From Tetrahymena thermophila SB210 (lineage: Eukaryota > Ciliophora > Oligohymenophorea > Hymenostomatida > Tetrahymenidae): a DNA stretch of 64,000 nt. The notes beneath the pieces are model-generated. The model was not told where the DNA came from, searched no databases, and saw nothing but the letters and a program-made list of their open reading frames with translations. This document shows positions 1 through 12,961 of the stretch, one piece after another (positions within the stretch are counted from its first letter, which is position 1; the number at the start of each line of letters is the position of its first letter). The stretch lies in contig NW_002475963.1 of assembly GCF_000189635.1 (NCBI RefSeq), positions 124,001 through 188,000 of the forward strand. Reading direction: 5' to 3'. Position numbers and translations under genes: made by a program.

Positions 1-1000
1 TTCTGTATACACACATTAATTCATTCATTCATCCATAAATAAATTCATCCATCCATCCATCAATCAATCTATTAATAATTATTTTTCACCTTAATAATTG
101 TTAGATAGTATTTAATAATTAATTACTATTTTATTAATCACCAACCAATTTTTTATTAATTTAAAGATGATTTGAAAGCAAATATTTAGCTATAAAAATG
201 TTATTACAAGTGCCTTAAATTTCAAATAAATAAAAATATCAATATATATTGAAAATTTATTTGATTTATTGATTCGGTGCTGTAATTTCTAAATAAATTA
301 ATTTATAAATAAATAAATTCCATATTTTAAATAATAAATAGCCTTTGAAAGAATATCATTTTAGTATATTTCAATAAATGCTAAATAAAAATTATCTTAA
401 TATTTGCAAGAAAATATGTAAATAAAACATAATTAAATAAATACTATTTTAGGTATAAAAATTAATGCAAGAGTTTAATTAATTAATCTATTATAAAAAC
501 TGTTAAAAATTGTTTATATTTTTACTAATTTGTCTATATTTTTAATCCTTTCGTTTCGAAATACATTTCTTTTTAAATAATTTTTTCAAAAGTTAGTTTT
601 GTGTTAAAAAAATGGATGAAGAATATTCGATTAAGTTGAAAACTTATAATTTCAAAATTTGCAAATCTTTCTTTTCATATTTAAAAGTCAAATAATTTTA
701 ATAGTTTGTAGCTAATTTTAAAAGATTGAGAATAATAGATGTAGTAGAAATTAACTTATAAATTAATTAATCAAATAGATATTTAGCTTATTTTAACTTT
801 TTGTTTGGTCATAATTACCTTTAACGTTATTACAAAATCTATTTAATTATCTGAAAATAAATATTTTTTTAAAAATTGATCACCATAAATAATTAACTAA
901 ATATATTGTTTACTTAAATAATTGTTGGTATCCAAAGAGTAATTATTTTTAAAAAATAATATATTAACATATAATCATATAAATAGCAGAATAGTGTATT
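1..1000. other. AT-rich intergenic stretch with a degenerate tetranucleotide tract
   Basis: No gene is supported here. Positions about 14-70 hold a decayed simple repeat of TTCA/ATCC type units. The rest is A/T-rich sequence with short runs of TAAA/AATT. An open frame from an ATG at 612 reads about 83 codons to a TGA, which is expected by chance in a genome with one stop codon. Confidence 0.7.
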
Positions 1001-2937
1001 ATGAAAAATTTCTAGCCATCATAAACTAATTTGTTTAAAAGCTAATAAAGTTTAGGAAATCATGCTGCTCCTGGCTTTAAAACCTAAGGCACATTAGTGC
1101 AATCTATTTTTCAAAGCAATAATTTAATGAGTACGTAAATGAATTAAAAAACATAAACTTTAATAGCTAATTCTTTGGGAACCTAAAATGAAAACATATT
1201 GAGTTCATCCTACCAAAAAAGTTTATAAAAAACACAAACCCCTCCTAAAAGCAAAAGAACCCTTGCTAGAATGGATTCGCGCTAGGAAAATGACAGTTCG
1301 AACTACTAAGAGGTATTTGAATTATAAAATAATATGAATTCGCGCTTATACAGAAATTTGGCTAACTAAGCAGAAATAAAAAAATATACTGACAGAAATA
1401 AAATATATCAAATAACTGATGAAGAAATCATTTCAAAAAAAATAAATGATGAGCAAGGAATTATCAAAAAAGAGTTTATGATGAAGTAGCAAGAATATAA
1501 ATTTAAAAAAGATAAGTATGAAGATCCTGAATTTAAAGCTAGCGATTAACCCTTAGGGTACAAAGGGAACTCAAACAATTTTTAATGGATGAGATTGCAT
1601 CAATTAACTTAAAAGAAAGACCTATTCCCTACTGAGCCCTACATTTTTAAGGATGAATTAAACTCTAACCATCCAGAGTTAGATAATTTATTTTAATTGT
1701 ATAATGTAATAAGTAGGGCTTCGCACCTTGCAAAAAGACTATTTGAACATTAAAAAGTAAATAATTTAGGAATATACGGAGTATGGATTTTTAAAAATGG
1801 AAAGTGGAAGTGCATAATTTTAGGTAACCACAATTTGAAATAAAAAAACAAAACTTTATTTAGTAGAAATTATTTTATATTTTAGATGATTATGTATTAG
1901 TTAAGATTGATGAAAACACACCTTGTTTATATTACCCTTCTAAATCTGTCATAAAAGAAAACCTTTGGCTCCTCATCCTCGAGAAGGCTCTTGCAAAAGC
2001 TTACGAAGGATACTAAAATTTGAAAATAAATGAATTATATAATTATTTAGTTGAATTTACTGGCTCGCCTTACCTATTAATAAGAAAGAAGCATAAAAAT
2101 GCAATTTAGTTTTAGAATAACTAAGAACAAATTGAAAGAGAAGAAAAAGACTTTCTTTGGTAAAAAATATGCAGTGGAGTAAAAAAGAATTATATAATTC
2201 AGGCACAGTGTCTTGAAACATACAGGGGAATTTAAAAAGGAAATGTTTATTTTGTTGAGTTCTTTTATGAATTTAAACAATAATTAGAAGTGAATAAAAA
2301 GATACTACAAATGAAGAACTATAGGATGTAAATAATTTTTATTTTTTTTAATTTGATGAAATAAAATTTAAGAAATTAGAAAGTCTTAGATAGCTAACTT
2401 AATTTAACTCCTCAGGAAATGGAAATTCTGAATAAAAATAAAGAAGATGGTGTTTTTTTTATTTCTTTTGATGAGTTTTACTAAAATTTTGATAGCTTTG
2501 CTATACAAAGAGTAGAACTTAGAGATTCTCATAATTCAGTTAAAATAAAATAAGAAAATGATCAAGATATAAGTTTTTTCACTATAAAGTTAAATAATTT
2601 TGAAGATACTTCGGGATACATTTCAATTTGCTAGAAAGATGTTTAATATTTTTAGAACCAAGGATATAGTTACTCTCAGTTTTCTCTTATTTTAGCTGAA
2701 GTAAAACCAAATGGAGAAATTTAATACTATTCTTAAACCTTCTCTAACGATAAAATGATTCACTTACCATATAACTGGAAAGAGGGAATATACATCATCC
2801 ATGTAGAAGTGAGATGGAGTTAGAAAATTTATAAAAAATTTACAATAAGTAAAGAATACCTTAAATTATTTTTATAGCTTTTAGTTTTTCTACTCCTTAA
2901 AATTGTTAAAAAAAAATTTTTGAATTTCGAAATTTGA
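1001..2937 (+). CDS. Calpain-fold protein lacking the catalytic triad (pseudocalpain)
   Basis: About 610-625 residues, introns at 1824-1885 and probably 2328-2372. The N-terminal ~130 residues are low-complexity and polar. The calpain CysPc fold follows: 'HLAKRLFEHQKVN', 'GIYGVWIFKNGKW', 'DDYVLVKID', 'LWLLILEKALAKAYEGY', 'FTGSP' and 'KEDGVFFISFDEFYQNFD' line up in order with calpain family signatures, and the C-terminal ~150 residues resemble the beta-sandwich (C2-like/domain III). The catalytic residues are replaced. Where calpains have GDC(W/Y)FL this has 'LDNLFQL'; the GHAYS histidine motif reads 'GNVYFV'; the NPWG asparagine motif is absent around 'MKNYR'. Inactive calpain-like proteins are known in protists and would act as binding scaffolds. 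The start at 1001 is chosen because the frame is open and protein-like from there; in-frame ATGs at 1127, 1139 and 1271 are alternatives. Confidence 0.8.
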
Positions 2938-3004
2938 AAAAGAAACTGTCTTTTTTTTACTTGTTTCTTTTTATTTTATTCAAACATTTATTAGGTTTAT
3001 TTTA

Positions 3005-4485
3005 ATGAAATAAAAAAATTCATTTTAAAAAACATAAGGTGTGAGTAGCAATTAAGATGTAGGACTTTAAAAGTATAATTATGTTCAACAATAACTCAAT
3101 GGAGAGTTGATTTTGAGCTTAATTGCTAAAAGTTATATAGAAAAAATGGGAAATGAAATAAAATCTGATTCTTACATGCCAAAAACAAAAAAGGGTTAAT
3201 TAGGAATATTTTACATTTATTATTTTAAAAATATTTCTCCTGATTTCTGTTCCGTAAAAGCTTAACTAGAGAGCAAAGAGAATCAGGAATTCATTGATCT
3301 TACTATTGTTGGTAAGAAATTCTTTTATGATTGAATTAAAAAAAAATTTTAAATAAATAAATAAATTTAATTTTATAAATAGATAAAAATAAAATAGCAT
3401 TTTGGTTATTTCCTAATGAAGAATTGATCCTCTTATTACGTATAATATCCTCTTAAAATAAAAGCAGCACTAAATTTACATTTTAAACTACTAACACAAG
3501 TGTTCCATAAAATGAACCTTCCTTCAAAAAAACATTATAAAATTAGCTAAAATAAATAAATATATATGAAGAATTTGCTTCCTTGTCAGACAGAAAATAA
3601 AATCTACTAATTGATTATTTTTAATAACCAGCAACTATGGAAGAAAGTGAAAAATCTATAGAAGAAGTAATTGTAGTTTAAAAATAAAAAAAAGTATTAA
3701 AAAAGTAATACCCTTTTGATTATAATTCTTCTTTCTACAGATACACTCGTTTTTGTACAGCTTTAATTAATTATATTATAATTTTTTTAATTATCTTTGG
3801 ATCATTGTTTAGGAATCTCCAATATGATGTAATTAAATATTTTAATTTAAAGATACTTTAATTGTTATTATTTTTTATTTTTTTAAATGATTATAGGTTA
3901 TTGTTTATGCTATTATACTTTTTTAAATGAATTCTCTAAAAATAAAAGAATCTGATTTAAGATTTATAGTTATTTTGTGCACTCTGACAGTTATTTATGA
4001 TGTTATGTATATATAACTTTTTAGCTCTAAAGAATTTTCCTTATTCAGTAAATTCTTACTGGAATACTCAGTTTATTAAATAATATTAAAGATTAGTTAG
4101 ATTTTTTGGATTTTGCTAATGATTTTTAAGGTTAAATAATTTTTTTTTGAGTTTGAGGATATTTAACAGAAAAATTTAATTAATAAAAAAAAAGTTGATA
4201 TTCCTATTTTTAATGGTAAGAATATATGTGCAAAGAGAAGAGGAGCTCAATCTATATTTTCAATCATATAAAGTAAAAATTATTATTCATTTATTTATTT
4301 TTCAAATCTATTCATTCATTTTTTAATCTTATAAAATCTACAAAGGATGCATAAAATTTTCTCACTTTTTAAAGCTTTAACTAGGAAAAGCACATACATT
4401 TCTTAGACTAGCAGGAAATTTGAATAGACATTAAGCTAAATTTATATAATAATAATAAATTGTTTTAATTATATATTTTTTTTGA
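3005..4485 (+). CDS. Multi-pass membrane protein, unknown function
   Basis: Not recognised. Introns are placed at 3312-3382, 3829-3896 and 4273-4345; all are GT...AG and A/T-rich. The first ~220 residues are soluble and mixed, with a region rich in beta-type residues followed by a charged linker ('KSIEEVIVVQKQKKVLKKQYPF'-like segment near codon 210). Then come about four hydrophobic spans ('ALINYIIIFLIIFGSLF', 'VIVYAIILFF', 'FIVILCTLTVIYDVMYI', 'ISQIFWILLMIF') and a basic tail. The frame after the last intron was chosen for its A/T-rich third codon positions; the final ten residues are uncertain and another splice is possible. It lies 67 bases downstream of the pseudocalpain on the same strand, but ciliate genes are not generally co-transcribed, so this says little about function. 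Confidence 0.6.
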
Positions 4486-4895
4486 TAATTATTTTACATT
4501 TTAATTATTTTAGTATGTTTTTATGTAAATTAGTTCATTTTAAAATATCTTGTCAATGAGCTATGAAAATCCTTAAGATTTATAATATTTTTATTCCTTA
4601 ATGATTGGTTATGGAAGATTTAATAGATTCTATTAACTCTTTTTAATAAAAATTATAAGAATAATTGAAAATAAATTTTATTGTTATCTAAAATATAATT
4701 AATTTGTATTTAGTAATTCTTTGTTTGTTTGTTTGCTTTTAAACTCTTCATCTTAACTAATCATTTTTATAATAAATTTGTAGTAAACGGTCAATATTTT
4801 TAGTTGTTAATATTAAAAATTAAAATTTTGATAAATTTAATAAGGAGGAAGAATATAAAATAAGCCTCATACTTATTTTAAGGCATAATAATATT
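4486..4895. other. Intergenic, nothing recognised
   Basis: A/T-rich spacer between two plus-strand genes. It holds a short GTTT run near 4720-4738. No hairpin, promoter motif or open frame stands out. Confidence 0.6.
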
Positions 4896-7800
4896 ATGAG
4901 TTAAACTAAAAAAGACTAGTTCAACAACGGTGATGCAAGTTTCAATAATGAATCATAGGATTAATTGGTGAAACTGTAAAAGGTATAAGAATATCTATCA
5001 CCACAACTTAGTTAAAATAGGGATATCATTAACAAATGTTTAGAAGAGAACACTCAAAAAAAATAAGTCAAGCAGCCTTCAGGATGGAATGAGTCAACCA
5101 GCAGAAGCGATTTATAATATACTATTACATCTAGTAAGAATTTTAATAAAGGTTCTGAAATGGCTTAAATTCCTAAACAGTTTGATGAATTAGAAAGCCA
5201 CAACTTAAATAGTGATTAAATAGAAAATTAAGGCTAAAAACAATTTCTAGGTAACTCAAGTGAGGGAAATGAATAAACTTAGAATATGACTATTGAAGCA
5301 CTGACAACTTGTATTTATAGTAGCATCACTAAAAATAAAATATAAGAAATGAAAATTTAAGAATTAGAAAATATAATAAGTCACTTACATTAGCAGATAA
5401 ATGGATAATCAACTAATTTTGCTAATAGCATTAAATTAGTTGGAAGTTCTCCAAACACTGCTACTTACTAAGCAAACTTCTTTGAAAACCAATTAAGTAC
5501 ACCTACTTAAGGATTGCATAATAATCGCATGACAACATCTTAATGGTAATAAAATATGTATAATTCTAATGCTAGAAAATCTCCTTGCTAAAGACATTAA
5601 TCAAAATCAAAAAGTCCTGATATAAGATAAGGCTTAAGCAAGTAAAATAACAATATTTAAGTTAACAATTATGGAACTAATGAATAAGTTGATTAAAAGA
5701 ACGCTTATCGATCCAAATCAGGTGAAATTTATAAAGATTAAATTGAAGCTAGCAATAAATACTAATCATAACATAGAGACCAAATTAATTAATAAAATGA
5801 GTAAAATTATTATATTCCAAGTTCAAGTTGTGCAGTGATTGGAAATAAAAATGAGTAGACTCTATCTCCAAGTCCAATAAAGAGTAAAAGCCAAATTAAT
5901 TTTTAAGGAGGAGATAGCCTTCATAATAGCAATAATATTGTGTAAATAGAATACCTCTCAAAAGTTAAATTTTTAGAAGAAGCTATTGAGTATAAAAACA
6001 AAGAAATAGAAAGATTAATGGTTTTGACAGCTGCCAGCAGAAGGAATAATATTCATAGCTTGCATAATAGTAAATCTCCTGAAAGAAAAGCAAATCAATA
6101 AAATTTGAACTAATCTATCGAAAGTAGTTAAGAAGATGAATTAAGAAATAGCTAAATTAAATTGCATGGTGTAATTTAAGATTTGGAGAAGAGAAACAAT
6201 GAATTAGAAAATGAGTTATTTAATTTAAAGTGTCTTGTCGAAGAGAAGGATAGAGATATTTTGAAAATCAGTTAATAAATTGATAATCTCAAAACATGTG
6301 CAGATAATTAAATTAATTTTATATAAATAAACGAAGATCTGGAATATAGAATCAAGGAAAAAGAAATCAACGAATAGAATTTACTTGTATAATTGGAGTA
6401 ATAAAGCTTAATGATTAAAAATATGGAGATAGATTAAATAAAAAAGCTTGAAGAATACAAAGACCTTATTTAGTAGATCTAGCTTTAAAATTCTTAAGAA
6501 ATATCCAATCTAGAAAGAGAGAAATAAGACATGCAGCTTATTATTAATAAATTAGAAAGTTTTGTACAATCAGACTCAGCTCAAAATTTTAATGAAAACG
6601 AGAAAAAGAAAAGAAGTTCTACAAAGGGAGATTATGATTCATAACATTATCAACAACAAATAAATGATAAGGATAAAGAAATAGAAAGCCTAAATGAAAA
6701 AATAGCTCTTTAGACATAATTAATAGCAAAGCAAAGACAAGCTGTCGAAACTTTAAAAAAAGAAATAATAGACTTGCAAAAGGAGCATGAAAATAGAATT
6801 AAATAACTTTTGTAACAGAGCTCAAATTATGTTTAAGAAAAAGCCATATTACATGAATAGATAAGAAAATTAACTATTGAAAAAGAAGAACAAATTATAG
6901 CCTCTCAAAATCTAATTGAAGATCAACAAAATTAATTGTTAGATATAGCAAAAGAAAGAGAGGACATTCAAAAAGCTAAGGATGAAATTTCTCAATTTAA
7001 GAGACTGCTAAACGATGATAGAATAGCACTTGAACAACAAATGAACTAAGTTAAAATATCATAAGATATGCTACAAAGAGAGAGAGAACAATTCGAACTA
7101 GAATTGTAAGAGCTTAAAGTAAATAGAAGTAGTTTAGATAGAGACAGATAAATTTTTGAAAGAGACAGGTCAGATTTTGAAAATGAAATAGATCACTTCA
7201 ATATACAAAGAAACGAATTCATTTAGTAGCAAAACTAAATTGAAGACTACCAACAAATTATTCTCTAAAAAGAAGAAACAATCTCTTATATGAAATAATA
7301 GCAAGCTGAAAATAAATAAGCTCATGAATAATTAAAGATTCAAATTTAAGCATAAATCAAGTCTTATGAAGATGCTATTAATACTTTATAGTAAGAAAAT
7401 CAGTAACTAATGGCAGATAGAGACTAAATCATCTAAGAGAGAAATGAAGATTACAGAGAGAGTGCTGAAATACTTGATCTAAAAAAATAAATTATGTATG
7501 AAGGCTTAGCTAAGCAAGAGCTGTAACACAAACTTGCAGAGTTATTGAAAAAGAAAGAGGTAAATGAAGATCTTAATAAGGAGAACTAAGAACTGAAGCA
7601 AACTTTAGAGCTGTTAAAATAAAAAATAAAAGGTATGTAAAATATAGATGATGATATTAAAGAATATATAAATACAATGTGTAAAGAAAAAAACAATCTT
7701 TAAGACCGCCATGTCGCACATTTAGAAGAGATTAAAAACCTTAAATTACAGTTAAAAAGCATAGCATTAGAGAACAAAAGTTTAAATTTAAGTTTAACAA

Positions 7801-8282
7801 ATTTAAAAGAAGAGATAAAACTTCACAAAAATCAATAAACTGATATGATGTTGGACGAAAAGAACAAGAAATCATTTTTGAGAGTATAACTATAGAAAAA
7901 ATTAAATGTACTGAATGCATAACTAGAGACATACATTAGAACTACCCTAGATTTGGATGAGATTTATTATATTCTATTGTTTAACCAAATAAATTCTTCA
8001 CCATCAACTTCTCCTTAAAAACCTTCTTTTACTCAGTAATTTATGCAAACTCAGTAAGGAAGTAACAGTAAATTAAAAAAACCAGAAGATTAATCATTTA
8101 ACCAGTCAACTCCATCATCTTAGAATCAAAATTAACAAAGAAACTTTAACCAGGGTGTAGAAATAGATGAAAAAACAAAAAATAAAATAGAATAACTAAA
8201 CAACAAACGTAAAAGAGATTTAGACAAAGTTTATCAAATAATGGAAGATTTCATATCAATGATTTCTAATATTTAATAATGA
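4896..8282 (+). CDS. Large coiled-coil protein
   Basis: An uninterrupted frame of 1128 codons ending TAA-TAA-TGA, using many TAA/TAG glutamine codons. Residues 1 to about 340 are polar, Asn/Ser/Gln-rich and low-complexity. From about 350 to 1000 the sequence is heptad-rich with dense E/K/Q/L/I (for example 'EIERLMVL', 'IENLNEKIALQ', 'KEREDIQKAKDEI', 'DRERQIFERDR'), typical of a long parallel coiled coil. The C-terminal ~100 residues are again polar with S/P-rich patches, ending in a short helical segment. Such proteins in ciliates often belong to cortical, basal-body or cytoskeletal structures, but nothing here identifies a family. No membrane span or catalytic domain is visible. A run of E-R/D-R repeats around residues 725-770 is notable. 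Absence of introns over 3.4 kb is unusual for its neighbours. Confidence 0.85.
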
Positions 8283-9505
8283 ATTACCTAATTAATTGAT
8301 TAAGAATCAATAAAAAATAAATTTTCTATTATAATTTTAAATAATGAAAATAAAAATTATGAATTTTTTCAGAACCTACTTTTGAAATATTAATTCAATT
8401 AAAAACAAAAAATATATTTTATTAAAAACAAATGAATTAATGTAAATAAATAAATATTATGTCTATAATTTTAAATTTTATTCATGTTTTCAACTTTAAT
8501 TTTCAATAAATTAAATAAATAATTCACAATATTCAAAATAATTTAAATGAAAAAATATTCTAATCTGTTAAAAAACATTAATTTAAGTTGAGAGCTACCT
8601 TTTTGTATTTTAATTCAAGAAACAACTTGACTTAAATCTAAATAAATGTTAAATAAAACACTTTTAATTAATTTTTTTTTCAGTTTAATTTAAAAAAGTC
8701 CTTAATTTATTTTAATTGTAACAATACTCTAAATTTTATTTTTAAATTTTATATTTAAACTTTTTGAATTTAAATTTAATAAAAATTGTCAGTAAATGCA
8801 AATAGATTAAAACAATAAATTTACATATTTAGATTTATTTTTATATTAAATTCATCAGTTTTCAAATTTTGTAAACCATTGATTAAATAATTTTTATTGA
8901 TTTTAAATAACAAAATATTGCAGTTTTTTTATTAAAATAAAATTTTATATCCATTTAATATAATAGGTATGTATTTAATTGGAAGAAATTTAAAAAATTT
9001 TACTATTTAATATAAAAAAGAAATATTTTAAGAAAGACTAAATTAGAAAAAAAAAATTACAAAATATAAATAATCTATTCAATTAAATTGAATTTATAAT
9101 TTACTTATACCATTGAAAAAATAATGATAATTGATTATCCTTCATAAAAAAATAATCAAATAAAATAAAATTCTTTAAAGTAGAAGGCATCTAAACAATT
9201 TTTATAAAAAATTAAACGATTTTATTTGTAAATTTCTTCAATTAAAATATAAAAAGATAGGGTTAAATATCAAAATTGAAAATTAATTTTAATATAAATT
9301 GCAACATATTGAGAAAAAACAAATTAATAAATCTTTATAATGAATAAGCCCTAATTTGATATTTTAGCAATAAAATTATTATAATATATTATTTAAAAGC
9401 ATGTTTTTAGAGAACAGTTTTTATCCTTGCCAAATCGAAACAAAGTATATATAAGTAAATAATTTTAGATTTATTACACAATTAAATATTTAATTATTTA
9501 GAGTC
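8283..9505. other. Intergenic spacer between convergent genes
   Basis: A/T-rich sequence where the coiled-coil gene (+) and the snRNP gene (-) converge. No open frame of note, no strong inverted repeat and no recognisable RNA gene. Confidence 0.65.
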
Positions 9506-10643
9506 TCAAGCTTTTGCATAGTTAGCTGTAACAGTTTGATCTCCAATCTTAAATGATTGTAAAGCTAGATAATTTTATTAATTTTTATGAAAATAAAATA
9601 ATTTGAATTGAAGTATTTTTACATGCCAATGCTGCAGTTGCTTTATTTTCATCTTCATATTCTACGAAAGCAACTCTTTTTTAAGGTACTAGACGCACTT
9701 CCCTATATTATTAATTTAATTTGTTAAATATTTCTTAAAATGTTGAGAGATTTAGGTTAAAGTTAAGACAATCTTTTAATTCATCATATATTAAATTTTA
9801 CTTGAATCCTGGGAATGTTGCAAAGAATGCTTTAATGACTTCTGTATTGGAGTTTATAGGTAAATTTTCTAAGAAAAGAGTATGGTGAGGCTATATGATT
9901 GTATTTTGCTAATTAATATTAAAAAATAGTGAATAACTTATTTGAAAAAAGACTAAAAGTATTATAAAATTAATTTCTATTACAACTAATGGCTAGGCAG
10001 CAAGTTTAGCTGTTGCAGATTCCTTGTTTTTTAAATTTTCTTTTTATTTTTTATTTGATTATCTTTCTTCAATAAAATCTGCAGCATTAAATATTTTAGG
10101 CTAGCGAGGGGCGTAGGCTCCTTCTCTTTTAAGAATTGCATCACTTTTTGTTTTTGCAAAATTTAAATGCTATTTATTTAAAAATATGGTTATTTAATAA
10201 ATGATAAATCTATGCATTCATGTTTTAATAATCTCTCATAAAAATCTTGATTATTATCTAACAATTTTTGAAATTTTATGTTATCATATTTTTCAATTAA
10301 AGAGAAGACATTAAATTAATTATATCATTACTAATGCCTTGCCATAAAAGTTTTTTCTGTTTAAAGCCTCTATGGCTTTTTGTGCACATGCTATCTATTC
10401 AAAAACTACAAAAGCTTATCCTCTCATACGAATATTTTTCTTGGCCTTTATTTCAAGTATGCTACCATATTCGGAAAAAAGCTTAAATAACTCTTATTTT
10501 AAATCGTCAATACTGATTCTTTCATTTAAGTTATTAATGTAGATTGTATTGTTAGGAGGTAATAACTTAATTTCCTCTTCTACTTCTTCCTACATTTCGT
10601 TTTCTTTATTATCTGGAACAGGAATGCTTTGCTTATTATCCAT
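9506..10643 (-). CDS. U1A/U2B''-family spliceosomal snRNP protein with two RRMs
   Basis: The N-terminal RRM has RNP2 'NTIYINNL' and RNP1 'MRGQAFVVF', the signature of the U1A/U2B''/SNF family, with 'YGSILEIKAK' and 'FYGKAL' in the expected places. After a charged linker ('YAPRQPKIFNAADFIEE') a second RRM starts 'HTLFLENLP' and continues 'FATFPGFKEVRLVPQKRVAFVEYED', ending 'GDQTVTANYAKA' then TGA, which is how U1A and U2B'' end. Several A/T-rich introns interrupt it: one follows 'YGKAL', one sits at FPGFK/EVRL, and one near 9560-9620 precedes 'SLQSFKIGD'. RRM1 binds a U1 or U2 snRNA stem-loop in the nucleus. Whether this is U1A or U2B'' cannot be settled by eye; a single SNF-like protein may serve both. 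The RNP1 glutamine is a TAA codon, good evidence for the reassigned code. Confidence 0.92.
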
Positions 10644-10895
10644 TTAACTTGCTTTAAATTCGAATATTTCTACTATTATTTATCTAATTTATTTGAAGTT
10701 GAATCTAATTTATTTACTAAAGATATCTTTCAATTATTTAAAGAAGCAATCTAAATTAATTAATTCTTATAATAAACCACAATTAAATAAAACATTTATT
10801 ATTTATTTATTAATATTTAATCAATTTTCATGTTCCGCCAACCAATAAATTATTTTTTTTACTTCTTTCTTTTAAGCAATTTTCTAACTATAAAC

Positions 10896-11702
10896 TATAA
10901 AAAATAGAATTAATATCTTTATTGTGCTTATTTTATTTATCTTATAAAAATTGTACAACACACTCATTCTCACATTTTAATTCTGAATATTAAGTTTAAC
11001 TGTTTAAAAATATTGAGAAGTTTTTTTAAATTTTGATGGATTTTAAAAATTATTTATTAATCTCTTCTTTATGTTATTAAATTTTAAGTTTTGATTTTAA
11101 TTTGAGTAAATCTTAATTTTAATTTTATTTTTTTTAATTTATTTATTTATTTAAAATATATTCTAAGTTTAACCAGCACAAGAATTTGTTTTATTTTTTG
11201 AAATTTATTTGTATGCTTTTTATAGCTTTTCACATTTTTAAGTACAGAAAAATAGATATTGATAATTATTGTAAAAATATTATAAAAAGTGAATGATTAC
11301 AATAAAGTATAAAAAATAGAATTAATATCTTTATTGTGCTCATTTTATTTATCTTATAAAAATTGTACAACTCACTCATTCTCACATTTTAATTCTGAAT
11401 ATTAAATTTAACTGTTTAAAAATATTGATAATTTTTTTTTAATTTGATGGATTTTAAAAATATTAATCTCTTCTTTATGTTATTATATTATAAGTTTTGA
11501 TTTTAATTTGAGTAAATCTTAATTTTAATTTTATTTTTTTTATTTTTTTATTTATTTAAAATATATTCTAAGTTTAACCAGCACAAGAATTTGTTTTTTT
11601 TTTTTGAGATTTATTTTTATGCTTTTTATAGCTTTTCACATTTTTAAATACAGAAAAATAGATATTGATAATTGTTGTAAAAATATTATAAAAAGTGAAT
11701 GA
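10896..11702. repeat. Tandem direct duplication, two ~400-bp copies
   Basis: Copy 1 covers about 10896-11296 and copy 2 about 11308-11702, offset 412 bp at the left and 406 bp at the right. The copies match almost base for base, with a few substitutions and small indels, mostly in T-runs and in one TTTA tract. Neither copy contains a credible open frame. The block lies between the start of the snRNP gene and the 3' end of TMEM216. High identity of non-coding A/T sequence implies a recent duplication. Confidence 0.9.
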
Positions 11703-11831
11703 AACGATTAAATTGATAAAAATTGAGCTTAATTTTAAAAATATATATACATACAATAGAAGCAAACATTGATAGATAGATAGTTTATTGCATATTTTGA
11801 TCTTAATTAACAGCTAATTGCATTTTTATTT

Positions 11832-12281
11832 TCAGTATTATTGCTTTTCAAAGTTTTTAAAACTAGTGAGAGCAGAGAAAGCCCAGATTAATTCGAATAA
11901 AATAAAGATTAAACCAATTATTGCCATAATTAATTCGATCATTAAAGAATATGTTTACAATAAAAGAAAGTAAAAATAGCCAGCAATTGCAGGTAAGTTA
12001 ACAAGCAAAAACCAAACTATATGAGAGGTAGATTCTGTTTTATTACCAACTGAACCCATTTAGAGTCTAATTATTTCGCATATTCCGAACGCCACAAGTA
12101 ATACAATATCTTATTCAATAGTAGATGAGGGATAGTACAGACCAAACCCCTTATAGAAGAATATGCAGCCTTCTAAAAAGAAATATAGGACAGTATAAAT
12201 TTAATCAAAGTAGATCATTGATTATAAAAATGGTGAACTTAAAGGCTAAACGCTATCTCTAATTTTTTATGAGCTTGACAT
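11832..12281 (-). CDS. TMEM216: TMEM216, ciliary transition-zone membrane protein
   Basis: An intronless 149-codon frame. The whole length tracks the TMEM216/TMEM80 family: 'LSSPFLQSMIYFDQIYTVLYF', 'FLEGCIFFYKGFGLYYPSS', 'GICEIIRLQMGSVGNKTE', 'LLLQTYSLMIELIMAIIG', 'FELIWAFSAL'. Four hydrophobic spans are visible, at about residues 20-45, 52-72, 85-108 and 115-138. In the family the 'EIIRL...G..GN' segment between spans 2 and 3 is the most conserved. TMEM216 works with the MKS/tectonic complex at the ciliary transition zone, gating membrane protein entry; human mutations cause Joubert and Meckel syndromes. Presence in a heavily ciliated cell is expected. Length is almost identical to the human protein (about 145 aa). 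Confidence 0.92.
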
Positions 12282-12961
12282 TTTATTAATTTTAATTGAA
12301 GAACCTAATTATAATATCTTATTTCCTTTTTTTTACTATAGTTTATTAAATATTATTTGATTTTGATTTTGATTTTCAATAATAAAAGATAAGAAATATC
12401 ATTTTTTAAATTTATGATAAGCAACAAACAATTAAAAATAAATATTTCAAATATAAAAGTTTGCAATTAAATAAGTATTTAATTAATCTCGCACCAATTC
12501 ATTTATTTACTTATATTTTAAAATAAACACTGTGCTCTACTTTATTTAACTACTGACCTTTATTATTTGATTTTATATAAATTATTCTCATTTATTCAGA
12601 TAAGATTTTATTTAATTTTAAAAAATTGAAATTATTTTATAAATTTAATTTTAGAATTAGTTATTAAATTTTTTAATTAATTATTCTTTAAAAGCTTTGG
12701 ATTATTATGCAAGTAGATAAATAGATAAAGAGAGATGTTTTAAGGATACAAATATTTATTTTATTATATTTTCTATAGATATGAAGTAATAAGTTCATGC
12801 ATATTTATTTATTTACTTACTTATGCATACTTTAGAACATCCAAATATATACTTCTTTCTTTCTTTAATTTTACTAGATAAAGTTATTTACTAGACATCT
12901 TAAAATGTGTTAATTATTACTAATGTTTGAAATAGCTAAGCTCTTATTTTTTTATTTATTT
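12282..12961. other. Intergenic, nothing recognised
   Basis: A/T-rich region upstream of TMEM216 and downstream of COA5, both minus strand. Short TTTA/CTTA runs near 12805-12830. No other structure seen. Confidence 0.6.

Noticed and set aside
142-160. CCAACCAA sequence resembling the core of the Tetrahymena chromosome breakage sequence
   Set aside because: It does not match the 15-bp consensus (core AACCAACCTC) closely enough.
612-863. 83-codon frame upstream of the pseudocalpain
   Set aside because: Length expected by chance; residue composition is that of random A/T sequence.
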